Source: an uncultured Fidelibacterota bacterium (GTDB lineage Bacteria; Fidelibacterota; Marinisomatia; Marinisomatales; UBA1611). From it: 24,055 bases of DNA. This document shows, in pieces, positions 8,930 to 17,771 of this stretch. The notes beneath the pieces are model-generated. The model worked only from the letters and a program-made list of their open reading frames with translations. It was not told the DNA's origin and searched no databases. The stretch lies in the NCBI GenBank assembly GCA_937893835.1, contig CALCSS010000055.1:1-24055 (forward strand), given 5' to 3'. The translations under genes were made by a program, and so were the position numbers. Position 1 is the first letter of the stretch. Each line of letters starts with the position of its first letter.

Positions 8930-9045
8930 TATATATTAATGATATTACTAGGCAGTATGTTCCAAAAAATAGTCCAGGAAAGTTAGCCAGTTTTTATTAG
9001 TCTCTTCTTGTAAAAAACATAGGGATAACAGAATTTTACTTAGTT
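8930..9045. promoter_or_regulatory. Divergent intergenic region expected to hold promoters for both flanking units
   Basis: This 116-nt AT-rich gap separates the divergent DUF4159 and barrel/TPR genes, so it must hold the start signals for both unless an upstream gene reads through. On the minus strand a TATTTTTTGG stretch (about 8963-8972) is one base away from the Bacteroidota -7 consensus TAnnTTTG. No convincing -33 element or Shine-Dalgarno is visible for either gene. Confidence 0.3.
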
Positions 9046-10899
9046 ATGTTTCTAGTGAAAAATGCGCGCCATGTTCTAATTGTTCTTTTGCTTACCTCTC
9101 TGTTTTCACAGATAAAGGAGAAAGAACCCCGAACTTTTTTATTTGGATTAATAAAATTTGACACTAAATCTGAATATGAAGATGGATATTGGATTAATAA
9201 GTGGTTCTTTGCAAGGGAATTCGCATCGCCAGTGAATATTATTCCAATTGAGATCAGATATGGTGTCGGTGTAAATGGAAAATCTACGGGGAGTTCATCA
9301 AATCTTTCCAGTGACTCGTTTAAAGACGATCCTAAAAAGATACGATATGAATCTGACGTGACTCCCATTAGTCAAGGCGCGAAGAATATTTGGGGCTCGT
9401 CTATTGAAATTGACCTCGGACTCATCAATCTCCCACATTATATTGTTGGGACTAGTTGGATGAATGTAATGACCGGAATTTCCTATAGGTCCAGTACCTT
9501 ATACTCTCCGGCATTGATACCGCATGAAGATTGGGGAGTTACTAACAGTAGTTGGGGAGACACAGCTTATTTTTCCCCTAAATTGAGTGAGTATCTTGCC
9601 ACCACGCACTTCCAATATCAGCCGTTTGATGATTGGTACCTTAATTTTAGATATTCTTATGGTCTCGCTTCTGCACTATTCTACGCACCTGATGAGGAAC
9701 TCTGGAATCAAGACCTAAAAGGGTCAGGAACGTCTGCAGCCGGAGCAGTAGGCATACGTTTCATCCTTGATCCAGGAAAGAACAATCGATTCACTGTTGG
9801 TATGGATTTTCGATATTCTTATACAAAGATCCATACGATCAATGATCCGTCTGACATAACACCGATCAGTCGTTTTGATCTATCTAACTATGGTTTCTAT
9901 CTTACTCTATCTGCATTCTATGGTGGACATAAGACCAAAGGCGATAAAGCAAAGAAACATTATTATAGAAAAGACTATATTGAGGCTCTACCAACATTTA
10001 ACAAATTTATGGCTGAGTACCCGTCTCACTCCAATCGACATCGTGCACAGCGTTATATTGAAGATTGTGAATACAAGATTCCATATCAATTAATGGAGAA
10101 AGGGCTAGTCCTAGAAAAAGCGGGGAAGACACAAAATGCTCTTGATACCTATCGATATGCTCTGACCAGAGTGAAGAATGATACAGTGGCCTTCAATTTG
10201 CTTAGCGGTAGGATTGATCAAATTGCTTTATTATGGATGATCGAAGCAGAAAAACTACTTAAGGAACAAAAATATATAAGAGCATATAACCTAGTTAAAC
10301 ACGTCGCTGAATTCTCGGATCAAGGTAAAAAAGAGATCAGGAGATTTAAGTCTTGGGTAATCTTAGGAGAAGGGAAAAAATACCAAGAATTTGGATTTAT
10401 TGGAAAAGCAATGGGGAAATACTCTGAAGCACTCAGCATGAATGGCGACCTCGTATATGAGGTAAAGGTCTTGCAGCATAAGGCAGGAATTCAGATGGCA
10501 AAACTTGCAAACGAGGCTGATGAATTTGAGGAAATTCAATTGGCAATCCACTCTCTAGAATTTGCAAGGGAACTTGCGGGAGGGATTGGTCAGAGAAATG
10601 AACAATTACTATTTGACCTACAAGAAAAACTAAAGTCCTATGATGATTATAAATCAAGAGTATTAATTGATAGAAGAATGGATCTTGGAAGGCTAGAGCA
10701 GACTCGTGCACGTTCAGACAAACTTAAGATTGGTCAGACATTACCACAGGTTGAGGCACTATTGGGTAAACCTCATGAAAAAATATTGGGTGATGATGGT
10801 ATAAATCCTCAAGAACAATTGTGGATATATTTTATCAAGGAAAAATCGCTGCAATTATCTTTTCATAATTTTCAGTTGTTTAAGATAGAAAAATTGTAA
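9046..10899 (+). CDS. Predicted outer-envelope protein: beta-rich N-terminus, TPR middle, SmpA/BamE-like C-terminus
   Basis: A 617-residue protein I cannot assign to a named family. A signal peptide (about 1-21, ending FS|Q) leads into a beta-rich region (about 30-295) whose aromatic, alternating strands (such as FTVGMDFRYSYTK near 246-258 and FYLTLSAFYGG near 284-294) look like an outer-membrane barrel. From about 302 the sequence becomes helical with TPR-like repeats (KKHYYRKDYIEALPTFNKF, AIHSLEFARELA). The last about 58 residues (from KIGQTLPQVEALLGKPHEKI near 561) fit the SmpA/OmlA/BamE pattern: GQT-x2-V-x2-LLG-P, then a W-I-Y and a terminal LQLSFHNFQLFKIEKL. It starts the rightward unit, followed after 57 nt by the EnvC-like gene. 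Barrel topology is inferred by eye. Confidence 0.6.
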   Translation: MFLVKNARHVLIVLLLTSLFSQIKEKEPRTFLFGLIKFDTKSEYEDGYWINKWFFAREFASPVNIIPIEIRYGVGVNGKSTGSSSNLSSDSFKDDPKKIRYESDVTPISQGAKNIWGSSIEIDLGLINLPHYIVGTSWMNVMTGISYRSSTLYSPALIPHEDWGVTNSSWGDTAYFSPKLSEYLATTHFQYQPFDDWYLNFRYSYGLASALFYAPDEELWNQDLKGSGTSAAGAVGIRFILDPGKNNRFTVGMDFRYSYTKIHTINDPSDITPISRFDLSNYGFYLTLSAFYGGHKTKGDKAKKHYYRKDYIEALPTFNKFMAEYPSHSNRHRAQRYIEDCEYKIPYQLMEKGLVLEKAGKTQNALDTYRYALTRVKNDTVAFNLLSGRIDQIALLWMIEAEKLLKEQKYIRAYNLVKHVAEFSDQGKKEIRRFKSWVILGEGKKYQEFGFIGKAMGKYSEALSMNGDLVYEVKVLQHKAGIQMAKLANEADEFEEIQLAIHSLEFARELAGGIGQRNEQLLFDLQEKLKSYDDYKSRVLIDRRMDLGRLEQTRARSDKLKIGQTLPQVEALLGKPHEKILGDDGINPQEQLWIYFIKEKSLQLSFHNFQLFKIEKL

Positions 10900-10956
10900 T
10901 TGTCAGTGGTAATTCTCTCCTATTTAAAAAAATAAATACCAAGTATTTTCAGTGCC

Positions 10957-12153
10957 GTGAAATTTATTGTTCAAATCATTTTTCTAGTCTCATTCTTTGG
11001 AGGCCTTATCGCTCAATCAGATGAACGAGACTATGATGAGGAATTAAGATACCAAAATGATGCAATAAATGCTCTAAAGACAGAGATCAATCAATTGCGC
11101 TCCAAGATCAAGACAGCTGAGTCAAGAGAGAGGTCTGCATCAACACGCATCTCATCTTTGGATGAGGAAATATCATTGACGGCAAAACTACTTAGATCTT
11201 TGAAAAACGAGGAAGAAAAGACCAGAAAACGTATTCTCCAATTAAAAGGTGACATTCTAGAGAATGAAAATGAATTAGAGTCCCTACGATCTAGATACAA
11301 GAAGCGAGTTGTTAATTCCTATCGAAAGGGAAGATTGACAGACCTAGAAAAGGTTTTCTCATCTACTACATGGCGCCAGGCAATCTATCGTACCCAATAT
11401 CTAAAGATCATATCAGACATTGAGAAGAAATTAACGAGTCAGATTGAAAGATTATTGATTCAGATCAGTCAGAAAAAGTTGGAATTAGAGGCCGCCCTAC
11501 GGGACAATCTCAACCTCGTTAGAGATAAGCAACAACAAATAAATTCCTATCGAAATATGCGAATTGATAGAGAAAAAGAACTCAACCGTATCCGTAATGA
11601 CAAAAAGGCTCTATCAAATTATGTCGATGAGAAAGAAGCTGGGATAATTCAACTTGAAAGTATCATAAAGAAGGTCTTGGAGGATAAGGCTCGTTTTGAG
11701 AGAGAGCTACGAATACGAAAACAACAAGAAGCACTTCAAACAAAGAGTTTTAAAGCTCTAAAGGGACAATTACCATGGCCAGCGGATGGGCGTATCATTG
11801 CCAAGTTTGGTAGGCAATGGAATTCAAAATTGAAAACAACAACAGAAAATCCAGGGATAGATATAAAAGGCCAGCCAGGTTCTGCCATCCGCACTGTGTT
11901 GGGTGGTGTTGTTACCACAATAACTTATATAAGAGGATATGGTACAACTATAATCGTTGACCATGGTGGAGGATTCTATACGGTATATAGCCATGTTACC
12001 AATATCCAAACAATTGTGGATGGTCAAGTTAGAAATGGAGACGTCATTGCCTATATGGGTGACTCGGGTTCCATAAATGGTTCAAAACTCCATTTTGAAA
12101 TATGGGGCAAAGGTCAAAAACTGGATCCAGAAAAATGGTTGATCAAAAAATAG
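10957..12153 (+). CDS. EnvC-like murein hydrolase activator with degenerate M23 (LytM) domain
   Basis: A 398-residue periplasmic protein with a signal peptide (1-19, IA|Q), long coiled coils (about 25-265, including the EnvC-type segment RYKKRVVNSYRKGRLTDLEKVF at 113-134) and a C-terminal LytM/M23 domain (about 272-395). In active M23 peptidases zinc is held by H-x3-D and HxH. Here the first is NPGID (Asn298, Asp302) and the second KLH (Lys377, His379), while His346 of Y-S-H remains. Two zinc or catalytic His positions are thus lost, as in E. coli EnvC, which activates amidases during septum splitting rather than cutting peptidoglycan. The start is a GTG with no Shine-Dalgarno, chosen because the signal peptide follows at once. 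The 3' end overlaps holB by 19 nt. Confidence 0.85.
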   Translation: MKFIVQIIFLVSFFGGLIAQSDERDYDEELRYQNDAINALKTEINQLRSKIKTAESRERSASTRISSLDEEISLTAKLLRSLKNEEEKTRKRILQLKGDILENENELESLRSRYKKRVVNSYRKGRLTDLEKVFSSTTWRQAIYRTQYLKIISDIEKKLTSQIERLLIQISQKKLELEAALRDNLNLVRDKQQQINSYRNMRIDREKELNRIRNDKKALSNYVDEKEAGIIQLESIIKKVLEDKARFERELRIRKQQEALQTKSFKALKGQLPWPADGRIIAKFGRQWNSKLKTTTENPGIDIKGQPGSAIRTVLGGVVTTITYIRGYGTTIIVDHGGGFYTVYSHVTNIQTIVDGQVRNGDVIAYMGDSGSINGSKLHFEIWGKGQKLDPEKWLIKK

Positions 12154-13277
12154 AGACAAACACTACCACAACTTCCCAACAAGCGGTCTGGGCTCGACTT
12201 AGACAAATCGTGACCTCAAATAAAATCGGTAGTGCCTATCTTTTTTCAGGTCCCCCTGGATGTGGAAAAGAAGGTACTGCAATCAAATTTTCACAGATGT
12301 TGAACTGTGAGATCAATAAAGACAACATTTGTGAGAACTGTCCGTCTTGTGTAAGAAGTTCTAAGCTGCAGCATGAGAATGTTAAGATTATTTTCCCGCT
12401 ACCAACTCCTAAGAAGAGCAGTGATAATGAAGATTCGGGAATAGGTAAAAAGGACATAGATCTCGTTACCGATGAACTTCATAAGAAATCCATAGACCCC
12501 TATCACAAGATCATAATACCAATGGCAAATAGAATTTTGATCCAATCTATTCGAGAATTAAGAAAAAATCTATATTTGAAGAGTGAATCATCAGGAAGGA
12601 AGGTCGTATTGGTCTTTGATGCTCATCTTTTATCTGCTGGACAAGGTGAAGCGGCAAATGCATTTTTAAAATTATTGGAGGAACCACCATCAAATACAAC
12701 AATAGTCCTGATCACAGATCACGTAGAATTATTACTACCTACAATAATATCTCGTTGCCAACGCATAGGTTTTCCACGATTGGATGATCATTACATTCAA
12801 TCATGGTTCCAATCAAAAATGGTAAAGAAAGAGGATGTCTCCTTTTTGGTTGGTCTTAGTAGAGGCAATCTACATAGTGCATATTTTTTTATTTCCCAAC
12901 CCATAAAGGAAACAACCGATTTGATAAAGTATTTAATAGACAGTACCACAAAGAATGACCCAGGAAGATGGCGTAAGTTCATCCAAGATTATTCAAAACT
13001 TGCAAAACAAGAAAAAGATAAATTTGGATATCATTTTATGTTGCTAAAAATATGGCATCAGAGTGCAAATAGACTTCAAAAGGGTATTGATGATCCACTG
13101 CACGATACTCCGCTTAAGCTTGGTATGGAAACATTTGTAAGAACCTATCCCTCAGCAAAGCTCTTATCGATCGTTATTGATCTTGAAGAGACGGTTAGGG
13201 CAATTTCTATGAACCTTTACATGCCCTTGGTATTGACCAATCTATTATTAAACACGCAAAAGAATCTAAGACAATGA
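12135..13277 (+). CDS. holB: DNA polymerase III delta' subunit (clamp loader)
   Basis: The delta' subunit is the clamp-loader stator. Starting at ATG 12135 (380 residues), it has a P-loop-like GPPGCGKE (39-46), the four-Cys zinc module (Cys58, then C-x2-C-x2-C at 66, 69 and 72), a QGEAANAFLKLLEEPPSNT segment and the arginine-finger/sensor TIISRCQ. The reading frame extends 11 codons further to ATG 12102, but that overlaps the EnvC-like gene by 52 nt and adds a basic stretch not typical of the family, so 12135 is preferred. Between the zinc module and EEPP there is an insertion (about 93-115, KKSSDNEDSGIGKKDID) longer than in E. coli. It ends in ATGA overlap with metG. Confidence 0.92.
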   Translation: MVDQKIETNTTTTSQQAVWARLRQIVTSNKIGSAYLFSGPPGCGKEGTAIKFSQMLNCEINKDNICENCPSCVRSSKLQHENVKIIFPLPTPKKSSDNEDSGIGKKDIDLVTDELHKKSIDPYHKIIIPMANRILIQSIRELRKNLYLKSESSGRKVVLVFDAHLLSAGQGEAANAFLKLLEEPPSNTTIVLITDHVELLLPTIISRCQRIGFPRLDDHYIQSWFQSKMVKKEDVSFLVGLSRGNLHSAYFFISQPIKETTDLIKYLIDSTTKNDPGRWRKFIQDYSKLAKQEKDKFGYHFMLLKIWHQSANRLQKGIDDPLHDTPLKLGMETFVRTYPSAKLLSIVIDLEETVRAISMNLYMPLVLTNLLLNTQKNLRQ

Positions 13278-14767
13278 GCAAAGGCTTTTACATCACAACA
13301 CCTATATACTATGTCAATGATAAGCCCCACATAGGCACTGCCTATACAACCATCCTTGCAGATGTGCTGGCGCGTTTTAATCGTGACGCTGGGTCAGATA
13401 CATTATTTTTGACTGGGCTAGACGAACACGGACAAAAAGTCCAAGAGGCTGCAGTAGAACGTAATATTGATCCGCAGAAACACTGTGATGAGATGGCACC
13501 AAGGTTTACAGACCTATGGGAAAAATTACATATCTCTAATGATGACTTCATTCGTACCACCGAAGAAAGGCACAAGAAGGTTGTACAATTTATATTACAG
13601 CGGGTAATGGACAATGGAGATATTTATGAAGCAGAATACGAGGGGCTTTATTCAGTATCCGAAGAGCGATTCATTACTGAAAAAGAAGCTGAAAGTGGTG
13701 AATTCAGAGATATAAAAAAGCTTAAGGAAAAAAATTATTTTTTCAAGATGAGCAAATATCAGAAACAACTGATAGACCATATCCAATCCAATCCAAAATT
13801 TATCCAGCCTGAACACAGAAAAAATGAGATCTTGGGTTTTCTTAGACAGCCTCTAAATGACCTATGCATATCCAGACCAAAATCAAGGTTGAATTGGGGA
13901 ATCGAACTCCCTTTTGATAAGGATTATGTTACCTATGTTTGGTTTGATGCACTTATTAATTACATCACCGCAGCCGGCTTTAATCAATCCACTAAACAGT
14001 TTAATAGTTGGTGGCCCGCATCTTATCATTTGATAGGGAAGGACATATTGACAACACATGCAGTTTATTGGCCTACAATGCTCTTTTCTTTAGGGATACC
14101 ACTACCTTTATCTATTTTTGCACATGGCTGGTGGCTAATGGGAGACTCAAAGATGAGCAAGTCAATTGGCAATGTCATCAACCCCATGGATCTAATTGAC
14201 GATTATGGTGTAGACCCTGTTCGGTATTATCTAATGCGAGAAATGGTTCTAGGGCATGACTCTAATTTTACGATGAATTCTTTCATTCAGAGATATAACA
14301 GTGACCTAGCAAATGATTTTGGCAATTTGCTCAGTCGAGTAACAACACTGATAAAGAAAAACTATGACGGCGTGATACCTGAACCGGGGTCCCTAAGTGA
14401 TTCAGATATGGCCATAGAGAAAAAGGGCAAAGAATTACCAGGGGTGGTAAATGAATTAATGAACGGTATGAGGTTGAATGATGCAATTGAAGAGATTATG
14501 CAATTCATTCGAACAGTAAATAAATATATGGAGGAAAATGCACCTTGGAAGATGGTTAAAGAGGATAAGGCTGCGGCTGGGAATATCCTCTATACTGCAG
14601 GAGAGGCACTTAGATTAGGAGCAGTATTATTATCACCAATAATGCCCAATCGTACTGCAACCTTGCTTGATGCACTTAATGTTGAAGGTCATGATCAATC
14701 CTGGGGTAGGCTTGAGCCAGGAAGGTCATTAGAAGATCATGAGCCACTTTTCCCAAGAATTAAATAA
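13274..14767 (+). CDS. metG: Methionyl-tRNA synthetase, short form without visible zinc knuckle
   Basis: This enzyme charges tRNA-Met with methionine. The class I signature is PHIGTAYTT (18-26, the HIGH motif) and the second ATP loop is KMSKSIGN (293-300). TGLDEHGQKVQ (47-57) and YVWFDALINYITAAG (221-235) are the usual methionine-pocket and connective segments. At 497 residues it resembles the Thermus/Aquifex/Bacillus branch but lacks the C-terminal tRNA-binding domain. In the zinc-knuckle region the sequence reads YEGLYSVSEERFITEKE (122-138) with no cysteines, where the Thermus type has C-x2-C, so no zinc is expected. It overlaps holB by 4 nt (ATGA) and ends 60 nt from a convergent gene, with no clear terminator between them. 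Confidence 0.97.
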   Translation: MSKGFYITTPIYYVNDKPHIGTAYTTILADVLARFNRDAGSDTLFLTGLDEHGQKVQEAAVERNIDPQKHCDEMAPRFTDLWEKLHISNDDFIRTTEERHKKVVQFILQRVMDNGDIYEAEYEGLYSVSEERFITEKEAESGEFRDIKKLKEKNYFFKMSKYQKQLIDHIQSNPKFIQPEHRKNEILGFLRQPLNDLCISRPKSRLNWGIELPFDKDYVTYVWFDALINYITAAGFNQSTKQFNSWWPASYHLIGKDILTTHAVYWPTMLFSLGIPLPLSIFAHGWWLMGDSKMSKSIGNVINPMDLIDDYGVDPVRYYLMREMVLGHDSNFTMNSFIQRYNSDLANDFGNLLSRVTTLIKKNYDGVIPEPGSLSDSDMAIEKKGKELPGVVNELMNGMRLNDAIEEIMQFIRTVNKYMEENAPWKMVKEDKAAAGNILYTAGEALRLGAVLLSPIMPNRTATLLDALNVEGHDQSWGRLEPGRSLEDHEPLFPRIK

Positions 14768-14827
14768 GATCACGTATTTTTTTCATTCCCAAAGGTTGTT
14801 CTAATTCTCCTTATCACTGAACAAATA

Positions 14828-16084
14828 TTAAACCTGGTGTGTCAATTTTGTTTTGAGATCTTTGTGGAAGTATGATGTTAGAGAAATAGATATGAATGAA
14901 TAAGCCAATAACCAATGACCATACTTTATATCTAGGCCAAACCACAAAAACTCCTGTTTTAATAGCAATCCAAATATTGCAATCATTTTGATAAATTCTG
15001 TTGTGATTGAATATTTTTTTCTATCTAAAGCTGATGTGAATGAAAAGACATGAAAAAGAATGAGGGCTCCATAACTATAATTCCACAAAGAGTTCTGCAG
15101 ATGGATCACGGTAAAAAAATGAAACATAAGAAGCACTGATACCTTTAGCTGAATAAATGACCAAAAGATAAATGGGTATGACGTTTCTGTTGCATATTTC
15201 TTTTGTTGGTAAGGGTCTTTTATTGAACTGATCGGATAGTTCAATACAACGTCCTTTGGTCTCCAGCCAGTTGGCATGAACCATATTCGTATTTTATCCC
15301 AAAGTTTTTTTGTATGATAGGCATCTTGAATCAATTGCCATAGATGTTTATAGTTTATTATGACTGGGTTCCAGGTCATGACAGGTCTTAAAACGCCAAA
15401 AATCGGCTTTACATTAATCAACTCTGGTTGGTACGTTCCAAATAGTTTATCCCAAATGATGAATATCTGCCCATAGTTCTTATCAATGTATTCAGAGTTA
15501 ATGGCATGGTGTACTCGATGATGGGATGGTGTAACAATAATCTTTTCCAGCCAGCCCATTTTATTGATCAACTTTGTATGGTACCAAAATTGCATAAAAA
15601 GATGTATTGGCCCTAAGAAAGCGAAGATCTTTGCGGGGACTCCAAAGAATGCTGCTGGTATCAATAATACCGCACCAAAGTGTACTGTCTCTGAAATGGA
15701 TTGTCGCAGTGCACAAGACAGGTTGAATTCTTCACTACTATGGTGGATCACATGACGATTCCAAAATACATTCACTCTATGATTGAGCCTATGGAGCCAG
15801 TAGCCACTAAAGTCTTGCACCATTATTGCTAAGAACACCGACGCCCATAATGGCTCTAGTTTGAAGACCTCTAGATGTTGTAAAAAAAATGAATAGCTGA
15901 CAATCACGATACTGAACTTCAGCCCATCTTTGGTAATATTGGTAACGCCTGAACTCAAACTAGAAACCACATCCATTGCATGGTTTACCTTTTTACCAAT
16001 GAATCTTGATGTGATCTCCTCAATGATTATCAGAAAGGAAAAGATTGGAATTACCACGAATAATGATTGAATGAAGAAACTCAT
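14828..16084 (-). CDS. Sterol desaturase/fatty acid hydroxylase family protein, alkylglycerol monooxygenase-like
   Basis: A 418-residue integral membrane oxygenase. The di-iron histidine clusters are complete: HRLNH (98-102), HVIHH (111-115) and HHRVHH (188-193), with extra His at 161 and 169. Sequence around them (HHSSEEFNLSCALRQS at 114-129, FWYHTKLINKMGWLEKIIVTPSHHRVHH, then YIDKNYGQIFIIWDKLFGTY at 199-218) closely follows animal alkylglycerol monooxygenase (TMEM195), more than C-4/C-5 sterol desaturases. Hydrophobic helices lie at about 5-25, 55-70, 80-95, 135-160 and several more beyond 320. AGMO cleaves ether bonds of alkylglycerols using tetrahydropterin; whether this bacterial protein does so is unproven. 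It begins 19 nt after the PNGase-like gene stop, so the two form an operon. Family confident; substrate unknown. Confidence 0.85.
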   Translation of the reverse strand: MSFFIQSLFVVIPIFSFLIIIEEITSRFIGKKVNHAMDVVSSLSSGVTNITKDGLKFSIVIVSYSFFLQHLEVFKLEPLWASVFLAIMVQDFSGYWLHRLNHRVNVFWNRHVIHHSSEEFNLSCALRQSISETVHFGAVLLIPAAFFGVPAKIFAFLGPIHLFMQFWYHTKLINKMGWLEKIIVTPSHHRVHHAINSEYIDKNYGQIFIIWDKLFGTYQPELINVKPIFGVLRPVMTWNPVIINYKHLWQLIQDAYHTKKLWDKIRIWFMPTGWRPKDVVLNYPISSIKDPYQQKKYATETSYPFIFWSFIQLKVSVLLMFHFFTVIHLQNSLWNYSYGALILFHVFSFTSALDRKKYSITTEFIKMIAIFGLLLKQEFLWFGLDIKYGHWLLAYSFISISLTSYFHKDLKTKLTHQV

Positions 16085-16103
16085 CAGTACGTTGGTCTTG
16101 TTG

Positions 16104-17771
16104 TCAGGGTAGTGGCCCTATGCGAAAGTTGAATCGCAGTTCTTGGCCAAAATCAGGATTAAACTTATGTAGGGTGTCACCATTTGTATCCGTAAATATT
16201 ATTTCGCCATTTACTCCAATTTTATCAGGTGAACTTCTATTCCACCAGTGCAAGGAGATTCCGTCTTCCTTAAGATCTTTGAACAAGAATTGATAGTCAC
16301 CATTCTTTAATTTTATGTCATAATCATAATCTTTAGAATCTAAAAAATTGTCATCAGAGTATAGTACTTGTCCATCATTATCAGTGATTGTGAATGAATT
16401 CTCTCTGGCGCGATCGATATCATTGGTCTTTAATCTTATGGTGAAACTATTGGGAAGGATTGCTGGAATAGGAATCTGTGTCACAAGTTTATTGTTTATC
16501 ATATTTTGATCTTGCGTGTGATTAGGGTTTTTTAATAAAACCTCAAAATCAGGATTCTTTTTTAGGCCATTCCAATGTGGTGCCGGTAGGTCCACGATCG
16601 CTTGTTCAAGAAATTGAAGATTTCCCTCCCACCTATGAACGGTCTTTTTCCTTTTCATCAAACCATAGTAAATGTCAAGAGATCTCAGGTCAAATTTTCC
16701 ACTATTTTTTATGATTATTTTAGGGCGAGTTAGGTCTGGGTTTGAACGACCATACTTTTGTTTATTCGTGGGTGAAATAATATCTACCAGTTCCGCATCA
16801 GTATCAAAGTTTGGATCACCATAAGAGAATAGCTGGTGAGTCATATAAAAAAACCCATTTTTTTCACCATTTTCGGAGTAAGGTTCTATCCCATAATCTA
16901 GTGAAACTGGTTCTCCGGGTTTGACGTATGGGGTCAATTCAAAATCATATTCATCTACCTTGGTCCCAGGACACCATCCAGCGCGGTCAAAAGGCCATGT
17001 CCCGCCCTGAGGATATAGTGGATTATTTCCACAGTCCTTCCAAACATTCCATCGAAAAATTTCCCAGTCATCCATAAAGTATGTATGCGTCTTACTATCC
17101 CACTCACAGCAATTTCTTGGACCTTCGTGACCATGCCCTGATATAACTGCTTTTATCTTATATCCGCTAGCCTCCTTCAATAGGTTGATGGTCCTTTTCT
17201 TTAATATTTCATCATCAGAGAGTTCAAAATATTTATATTCTCCATAGGGATAGATATTCTCGACCTTGAGAATATCTCTTGTTGGAGGGCCTTTGACAAA
17301 AAAGAATTTGAGATCGAGTAATTCTTGATTATTACCTACAGTAACCTCTCTTTTACCTCTTAATAATGGCGCATAGTCTGTAATATCATATGTCCAGACC
17401 CAGCCCCTTTCTCCACCAAGATCCAGTCTTTTACCATAGGGGGTCACAAAACTACCAATACTAAATATCTCAGGATTGGTTTCTCCAGGTACTGAGATCA
17501 GAGTATTCCAGATATAATCCCATGCACCACACGGCAAGGAATCTCCCTTAGTGGCTGAATCGCATCTAAGGGTATGAACCATGATTATTTTTGCCCATGG
17601 GCCATCAGACTCTGGGAAATTAACATAGACATTATACTGTTCATTCCAGCCTTCGGGGCTAGGTGTCTCCCAGTTGATTGGATGAATTATAAGAGTATCA
17701 CCATTATCCAATGATAAACTATGGACCAAGCAATGAAATACCATAAAAATAATATAACTATTTAATTTCAT
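16104..17771 (-). CDS. Peptide-N-glycosidase F-related exported protein
   Basis: A 555-residue secreted protein with a signal peptide (about 1-18). It matches Flavobacterium PNGase F, which removes N-glycans from asparagine. LRCDSATKGDSLPCGAWDY (68-86) carries the W-D pair equivalent to W59/D60. ISGHGHEGPRNCCEWDSKTHT (210-230) holds Glu223, equivalent to catalytic E206, and DRAGWCPG (262-269) matches the second-domain motif. The E118/W120 region of PNGase F (ETW) has no obvious counterpart: residues 144-152 read TVGNNQELL. The C-terminal about 110 residues (ITDNDGQVLYSDDNFL ... DGISLHWWNR ... FNPDFGQELRF) form an extra beta-sandwich seen in long Bacteroidota relatives. Likely target: glycoproteins of eukaryotic or algal origin. 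It is divergent from tatD and the first gene of a two-gene operon. Confidence 0.82.
   Translation of the reverse strand: MKLNSYIIFMVFHCLVHSLSLDNGDTLIIHPINWETPSPEGWNEQYNVYVNFPESDGPWAKIIMVHTLRCDSATKGDSLPCGAWDYIWNTLISVPGETNPEIFSIGSFVTPYGKRLDLGGERGWVWTYDITDYAPLLRGKREVTVGNNQELLDLKFFFVKGPPTRDILKVENIYPYGEYKYFELSDDEILKKRTINLLKEASGYKIKAVISGHGHEGPRNCCEWDSKTHTYFMDDWEIFRWNVWKDCGNNPLYPQGGTWPFDRAGWCPGTKVDEYDFELTPYVKPGEPVSLDYGIEPYSENGEKNGFFYMTHQLFSYGDPNFDTDAELVDIISPTNKQKYGRSNPDLTRPKIIIKNSGKFDLRSLDIYYGLMKRKKTVHRWEGNLQFLEQAIVDLPAPHWNGLKKNPDFEVLLKNPNHTQDQNMINNKLVTQIPIPAILPNSFTIRLKTNDIDRARENSFTITDNDGQVLYSDDNFLDSKDYDYDIKLKNGDYQFLFKDLKEDGISLHWWNRSSPDKIGVNGEIIFTDTNGDTLHKFNPDFGQELRFNFRIGPLP

Noticed and set aside
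9036..9368. Open frame on the - strand inside the barrel/TPR gene
   Set aside because: Antisense shadow; no family resemblance and it lies within a well-supported gene. Many similar short frames elsewhere were set aside for the same reason.
10921..10938. Inverted repeat TATTTA/TAAATA upstream of the EnvC-like gene
   Set aside because: AT-only stem of 6 bp, expected by chance in AT-rich spacer.
12102..12134. Longer holB start at ATG 12102
   Set aside because: It overlaps the EnvC-like gene by 52 nt and adds a basic 11-residue stretch not expected before the MVDQK start; ATG 12135 gives a 19-nt overlap and the usual distance to the P-loop.
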